This document shows positions 58,733 to 64,000 of a stretch of 64,000 nt of DNA, one piece after another. The DNA is taken from positions 210,385,744-210,449,743 of the forward strand of contig NC_081411.1 of NCBI RefSeq assembly GCF_030272615.1, given 5' to 3'. The notes beneath the pieces are model-generated. The model was not told the DNA's origin, did no database searches, and was given only the letters and a program-made list of their open reading frames with translations. Every line of letters begins with the position of its first letter. Position 1 is the stretch's first letter. This stretch comes from Cryptomeria japonica. Its lineage: Eukaryota > Streptophyta > Pinopsida > Cupressales > Cupressaceae. The translations under genes and the position numbers were made by a program.

Positions 58733-59731
58733 ATGGAGTTTTTGCAGGAAATCCCCGAGCAAATAGTTAGAGAAAAATTTAAAAACATGGCATATAAATC
58801 CGGAATAAAGAAGAGGAAGATCACCAAGCCTATGAATGAAAGAATGGAATGCTTCCAATTCTATTAAGACAGAAATGACATTGGGATAACTCAGAAATAT
58901 ATATGTCTACTCCAGCGTGCTGGGATAACTATATATGACCCTGTCGATCACTCATGGGAAAGGCTCCCTCCTATTCCCACTGGAATTCAAATCTCATTTG
59001 TTTCTCGTTTAGTTTGTGTGAATCACAAGCTCGTTTTGATGGGTTTGAAACATCATGAGCATGAGACTAGAAGGATTTTGGTATATGATTTCGAAACAAG
59101 TACATGGCAGCATGGTGCTGAAATTCCCACTGCCACATCTTCATCCATGTTTGCATGTTGTGCGTCACCAGAGGGATCCATTTACATTGCAGGAGGGCTT
59201 GGACAATGTGATAATAGTCTCAGTGATGCAGCAGTATACAAGGTAGATGAAGATAAATGGGAGATTCTTCCTAAGATGCACCAAGAAATTGGCTTCTGTA
59301 GGGGTGTTTTTATAGAAGGATTGTTCTATGTCATTGGTATTTTCAATAATAAGGCTGAAAGATTTAACCCTAGCACAAGAGAGTGGACAACTTTAGAAAA
59401 TACATTAGGCAATTCAAACTATGTCCAAGTTCTATATGCATTTGGACAATTATATGCCTTTGGAGGGGAAGGACTAGAACAGTATGATTGGGAAGGAGAA
59501 GTGTGGAGAGAATTGGAGCCCCTTCCTCAAGAACTTAGCTTCATTCGTGCAACAGTGTGGTGTGATAGAATTTTCTTGAGCGGATATAAGAATACTTCCT
59601 TACAATCGGGCCATCCAGTTTTGTATATGTATAAGCCTGGAGCAGTGATCACTGAGAGGTGGATTGCTATTAACAAGCCGGAAGCATTTGTCGACATGGA
59701 AATCCTATCTGTTGCAACAATACAAATTTAA
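58733..59731 (+). pseudogene. F-box/kelch-repeat protein, copy B (one early stop)
   Basis: ATG at 58733 is placed as in copy A and gives 333 codons in a single phase. The only break is TAA at 58865-58867 (codon 45); copy A has CAA there, so one C-to-T change explains it. The F-box is weaker (EIPEQIVREKFKNMAYKS). The kelch part is uninterrupted from codon 46: ITIYDPVDHSWERLPPIP, ILVYDFETSTWQHGAEIP, GSIYIAGG, VYKVDEDKWEILPKM, FYVIGI with FNPSTREWTTL, and LYAFGGEGLEQYDWEGEVWRE. It ends WIAINKPEAFVDMEIL...ATIQI. The first Met after the stop (59039) would start a 231-residue kelch protein without an F-box. Copy A and B are a dispersed tandem pair 22 kb apart. The role would be target recognition in an SCF ubiquitin ligase if functional; without the F-box that link is lost. 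Confidence 0.9.
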
Positions 59732-62435
59732 AATGTATTTAAATGTTTAATTGTAGCTTTACAATTTTTTAAAATAAAATCTATAAAATTTATTATCTAA
59801 ATTCTTAATTGTGATAGATCATGTAATAAAAACGAATCTATTTGTTTGATTTGTCTATTTTACTCATCATTATTTTGTTATAACTCAATGTCAACTTCTT
59901 ATATACACTATATTAATGGCAAATATGAACCTCTAAGTGGGTTTTACTTTTATTATTTGGATTTGTCCTAAAATAAGTTATAATAATGGATCTTCTCACC
60001 ATGATCATATTTTTGGGTTGATTTATCTAGGTGGTTTATAAATAGCTTAGGGGAGATTATTAGATTGTAATAAGTTCTATGGTACCAATACCAGCAATGC
60101 ATATAATTTATAGTCTTATATATATATATATATATATATATGCATGGTTAAAATAATTTAGATCATTCATTGTCCTACTCAATACTTATGTTTTGATCAA
60201 TGATATAACATTGTATTTAGATATTATATGTTTCAACATTGAGTAGCTTTAGTGATGGAGATCAATAATAGAGAATTCAAGAATTGATTGTCACTTATTA
60301 CTATATATTCGAAGAGAAAATTGATACATTGTGCACAATGCGAAGAAATTTTATTGAGATGCATTCCAAAATATCAATGCAAACACAAGCTATAGGAAAT
60401 AAGTTCCAGTCGAAACCATATATATGATTATTTTTAACTTCACCATAAAATCATCTTTATAGTAGCTTCTTTTGGCATCCACATTCTAGCCCCCTTTCTT
60501 CTTTTATTAATTTTTTGTCATTTTCAAACTTCACACTTTGATTTTACCCTCCAAATCTAGCATTCAACATCCCCATTGAAGACTAAAATATTTAGATTTT
60601 TAATTCTCCCTATGCATGGGAATCATCCCAATTCGACCTCCAAAAATAGGCCATCTTTAATTTTTCTAGCACCACAATCATTTTGTCCAATCCTCTCTCA
60701 TTACACTTTCTCTCCCATTAAAACCTAAGATTGTCTATACTCAATAAGTAAATAAATTAAAATTTCAATGGCCCCAAAATACACATTAAATACCCTTGCA
60801 CTATTGAGTATGGGATTTTGCCCCTCCACAATTTTGTGAAATAATAAATAAAATGCAACATTAGTAAGTACCTTTAACATAACCAAATAATCTCTCAATT
60901 TTAATTACACCAAATAAAGCTAGAGGAGATAAAAAAGTGAAGGAAAATATCTTCTACAAGACCAAAACTCAAAGCACAACAAAATTAAAATAAAGAGGAA
61001 AACTAAATTTTTAGTTTTGTAGGATTGTACATGCACCTAAATGCTCCTCTATCAAACAACCTATTTCTACAAGAAGTATAAATTATTAGAATGCCTTCTA
61101 TTATAAGAATGTTAATAGTGCTATAAGGAAAACTCAAGTAGATTATAAACATGACATGATGCCACCAAATACTCCTTTTATAAAATTTTCACAGGATTTC
61201 TACTTTTGAATGGTCCTTTGTAGTTCACAAATGCTTGTGGAGAGAATATCAATCATTATATGGCGAATCCAAGACTTCTTATGGCCTATATTTATAGTTC
61301 ATTACTATTTTATTCCATTATATTATTGATCATAATGTTTCCGAACCTTGCATGGTTTATTGCAATCTTACACACTTGCATAGAGCTATCATGAGTACAA
61401 TCAGTGTACCTTATGTTATAATGTAAGTTTCAAGCTTCAAAAAAAATAATTTTCAGTTTGTGGCTACTCATGAAGATAATGCAACCCTTACATGGTTTCT
61501 CATTTGTCTTACAATGGAAACAATTTGTTTTTATACTCAAGTTGTTCATTGCATAATTAATATATTATTTATTTTTGTGTCCCTTCTTTCGAATAATTAT
61601 AGATTGTTTCACTTGGATATAGGTTCATTGCATATAATCTTATCATTGTCAATTTTAAATAATCAAACAACCATATCCTTTATATTTGGAGGAGAATCAT
61701 GATAGGAGTATTAATTGAAGGAGATCATATGAATGTGGGTGAGAGATATAATAGTTTCTATGACTAGTTATGGTGAAGGTTTTAGGATGATAGTCATGTA
61801 AGGAAGAAAATTAATATAATTTTCATAAGGATAAGGAACCCACCCAACCCCATAGATGATTGCTATCCATCCTCCAATTATTGTTGCAAGGCATAGTACG
61901 GTAGAGGTATATTAGTTGTAGGGGCATATTGAATAATAACTATTCATTCACAATTTCCCAAAATAATTTCCCTTTGCCTTTCCATCCTCAAGGGTTACGT
62001 ACTTTTTTATCTTTACTTTTCTCTGTCATATTGAATTGTCCTCCTACTATATAAGGGCAATTTGGAAGAGTATTACTCATCCATATCCATAAGGAAATTC
62101 TCATTGTGTTTATGTGGAGCATAGACTAAGCATATGGAAAACTTGAGGTTATCTTTTAGTAACCCTACCCACAAACACCTATTGCATAGAGAACAACCAA
62201 AGATTGTAATATATTTACTCCGTTCTCTATTCACAATAATTGTGATACCCCCCTTTCATTTCTCATGATTAGTATTGGAGATTAAACCATACTTCCAAAT
62301 GACTTTCAAATTATTGATCAGATAAGAGCCTTTTTCCTTGACTTTTTGAAGCATAAAAAATCCATACTTCTATTCTAATTACATGAAGTTTATGCATCCA
62401 TGTTTTCTATTTGGGGATTCCAATTATCTCATGTT
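59732..62435. other. No gene seen; AT-rich DNA
   Basis: No recognisable coding region. It contains a TA microsatellite at 60117-60141. An 80-codon plus-strand frame at 61460-61702 is hydrophobic, without motifs, and typical of chance frames in AT-rich DNA. Confidence 0.6.
60117..60141. repeat. (TA)n microsatellite, about 12 units
   Basis: An uninterrupted TA alternation. Confidence 0.95.
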
Positions 62436-62440
62436 CTAAA

Positions 62441-63242
62441 TGTATATGGTGAAAACGGATAACAATAATAACAATATTGAAAGGCTAAATAGATTCAACC
62501 ACAAAACCCTAGCCTAACAACAACAAAGATCCACCATAACATATGAAGATTACCTAAGACAATGCAAATCACATGAAATCACAAAGATTATACCATCACA
62601 TGTCCAATAGGGTTTTGATCTCCATTCTTCCTATCTCCATTGATCTTGCTTGATATATTTGCTCTCAGATTTTATATGCACAAGAGCTCAACAAAGAATG
62701 AAATGTGGTTGCAAGTAGGATCGTAGTGTAGTCAATTGCATAAAAGATGATTAGCATGAATGATTAGGGTGATTGATTAGGGTGATTTATTAGGGTTTGA
62801 TAATGAAGGAAGCATCTCCTTATATAGAAGACACTATATGAAATGGAGGGATAAGATTGAGAGGTGTAAAAGGAGGTTGGCTATGATTAGAGGGTAGGTA
62901 AAAGAAATAATAAAATAATGAAAGGGGTAGGTAGTGTATAAATTAAGAGATGAATGACATGTGTCATAGGTAGAAAAGGTTAATGAATTAATTAAATAAA
63001 TAAAGATTTATTTAATTAATAGAAGAAGTAGGATAATTAAATAAATAAAAATATTTATTTAATTTAGGAAAAGGATAATTTAAATAAATAAATGTATTTT
63101 TTTAAATGAGAAATAAGGCTAGAAGAGGATAAATGAATTAATTAAATAAATAAATATTTATTTAATTAATAGAAGAATTAAGCTTAGATAATTAAATAAA
63201 TAATATTTATTTAATTAGACATGACAATTTTGGGTGTCTACA
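62441..63242 (-). mobile_element. Solo LTR (gypsy-like)
   Basis: On the minus strand it begins TGTAGACACCCAAAATTGTC, a common start of plant gypsy LTRs, and ends ACCATATACA. Perfect CTAAA duplications flank it (62436-62440 and 63243-63247). No primer site or polypurine tract adjoins either edge and no second copy is present, so it is a solo LTR left by recombination. A TATATAGAAG-type box on the plus strand at about 62821 is noted, but the sense promoter is not identified. Confidence 0.87.
62981..63218. repeat. Five AT-rich hairpin motifs inside the solo LTR
   Basis: The pattern TTAATTAAATAAATAAA facing TATTTATTTAATTAA occurs at about 62981-63020, 63032-63066, 63077-63109, 63132-63170 and 63190-63218. 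Each is an imperfect inverted repeat able to fold back. The spacing is irregular (about 45-58 bp from start to start). Confidence 0.85.
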
Positions 63243-63265
63243 CTAAATAATAAACTTAATCATAT

Positions 63266-63998
63266 TTAATTTTGAGGGGATGGAGGTGGATCCTCATTAT
63301 CACTCTTGCATAGATTGTTAAAACATTTGTAGAGTCCATTAGCTTCCCCTTTCTTTTCATCTTTTATAGTACTATTAGTTCTACTAACAATTAAAATCTT
63401 TCTCATAACCTTGCCTATGATACCTCTGCTTCCCCTACTCCCTCCATCATTTTCAAGAGCTAGGGGAGAGGATTGAGACATTCAGTATCAAACATCATTT
63501 AAGTATCTTCATTACTTGAAATGCCTCCCTCAATTTTCATTGGGTATGATGTAGCAACTAATTCAGATGAAAGAAAATCTTTGTTCTTATTATCTTTGTT
63601 AATTACCATACTATAATTTTTTTCATCCATTATTTAGGATGATGTATTAGAATCTTCTTTTAGTGCTATTTCATTACTACCTAGTGTGATCAAAGTATTA
63701 GGATGGTTTGAAAAAAATATTAATTCTCTACCCGACTTTATCAAGTTCTCTTAGTTTATTAAGCACAAATTATTGTACACTTCTTCTACAAGGAAACTTA
63801 TTTTTTATCAATTTTAGGCATATTTTTAGGAATTTCCATTAATTTCAACCTACATCCCTATGGGTTCTTGGCGCTCTCATCACCTTCTGGAGGTCTTCTC
63901 ATGGGATCCAATGGTTGTTCATTTAGAGTTTTAGAATTAGGGGTGATTTCCTTATTTAATTGTATCATCTTTGAGTGTGGCTCTATTCCATCTTCTCC
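63266..63998 (-). pseudogene. Minus-strand coding relic at the window edge, unassigned
   Basis: From the right edge a minus-strand phase reads KMIQLNKEITPNSKTLNEQP, then PMRRPPEGDESAKNP. After phase changes it reads IFFSNHPNTLITLGSNEIAL and DFLSSELVATSYPMKIEGG. It ends in an open stretch (63481-63266) with NDGGSRGSRGIIGKVMRKIL and SDNEDPPPSPQN. Most breaks can be explained by single changes. The protein is polar and low-complexity with no recognisable domain. A retroelement ORF1/gag or a host gene end are both possible; the upstream part lies outside the window. Confidence 0.4.
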
Positions 63999-64000
63999 TT

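Noticed and set aside
61460-61702. 80-codon hydrophobic frame
   Set aside because: No motif, AT-rich composition and no context; a chance frame is more likely than a membrane protein.

Overview
This window looks like nuclear DNA of a seed plant. It is AT-rich and gene-poor, and is built mostly from old, nested retrotransposons of plant types: L1-like LINEs, Ty1/copia elements, a Ty3/gypsy Tat-lineage element and solo LTRs. The host genes are also plant types: two F-box/kelch-repeat genes and a plant-type zinc alcohol dehydrogenase fragment. The repeat density and the age of the copies would fit a large genome such as a gymnosperm, but that is inference. No gene is clearly intact; every recognisable coding region carries stops or frameshifts.

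1-2529 holds a decayed plus-strand LINE (reverse transcriptase, zinc-binding module, RNase H). 2855-30456 is one Ty1/copia element (Copia I) with a perfect 5-bp target duplication. It was split by two later insertions, each with its own perfect target duplication. The first (5283-16702, minus strand) is an LTR element with gag and a roughly 1,050-codon frame of unknown function but no pol. It was itself split at 10688-15290 by a 4.6-kb ORF-less insertion. The second (17528-28856, plus strand) is a Tat-lineage gypsy element with an extra RNase H, a long spacer and an antisense frame. Removing both insertions on paper leaves Copia I collinear from gag to RNase H.

30457-35286 is non-repeat or unassigned DNA. 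It contains a short tandem array, a degraded Pro/Ser-rich frame, a probable tRNA-derived SINE and, on the minus strand, three exons of an alcohol dehydrogenase pseudogene that are too short to stand out as ORFs. 35501-36505 and 58733-59731 are two F-box/kelch paralogues on the plus strand. They share upstream sequence and carry different premature stops.

Between them lie a truncated minus-strand copia (about 37650-39909) and a small LTR element with 229-bp LTRs (42924-53133). The small element contains a complete-structure minus-strand copia (44013-49771) and a plus-strand coiled-coil coding tract that I cannot assign to a family. 59732-64000 is mostly anonymous AT-rich DNA with a solo LTR (62441-63242) and a minus-strand coding relic at the window edge.

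The element boundaries are the best-supported calls, because LTR ends, primer sites, polypurine tracts and target duplications agree. Functions of the unassigned frames are not known. All homology calls were made by eye.
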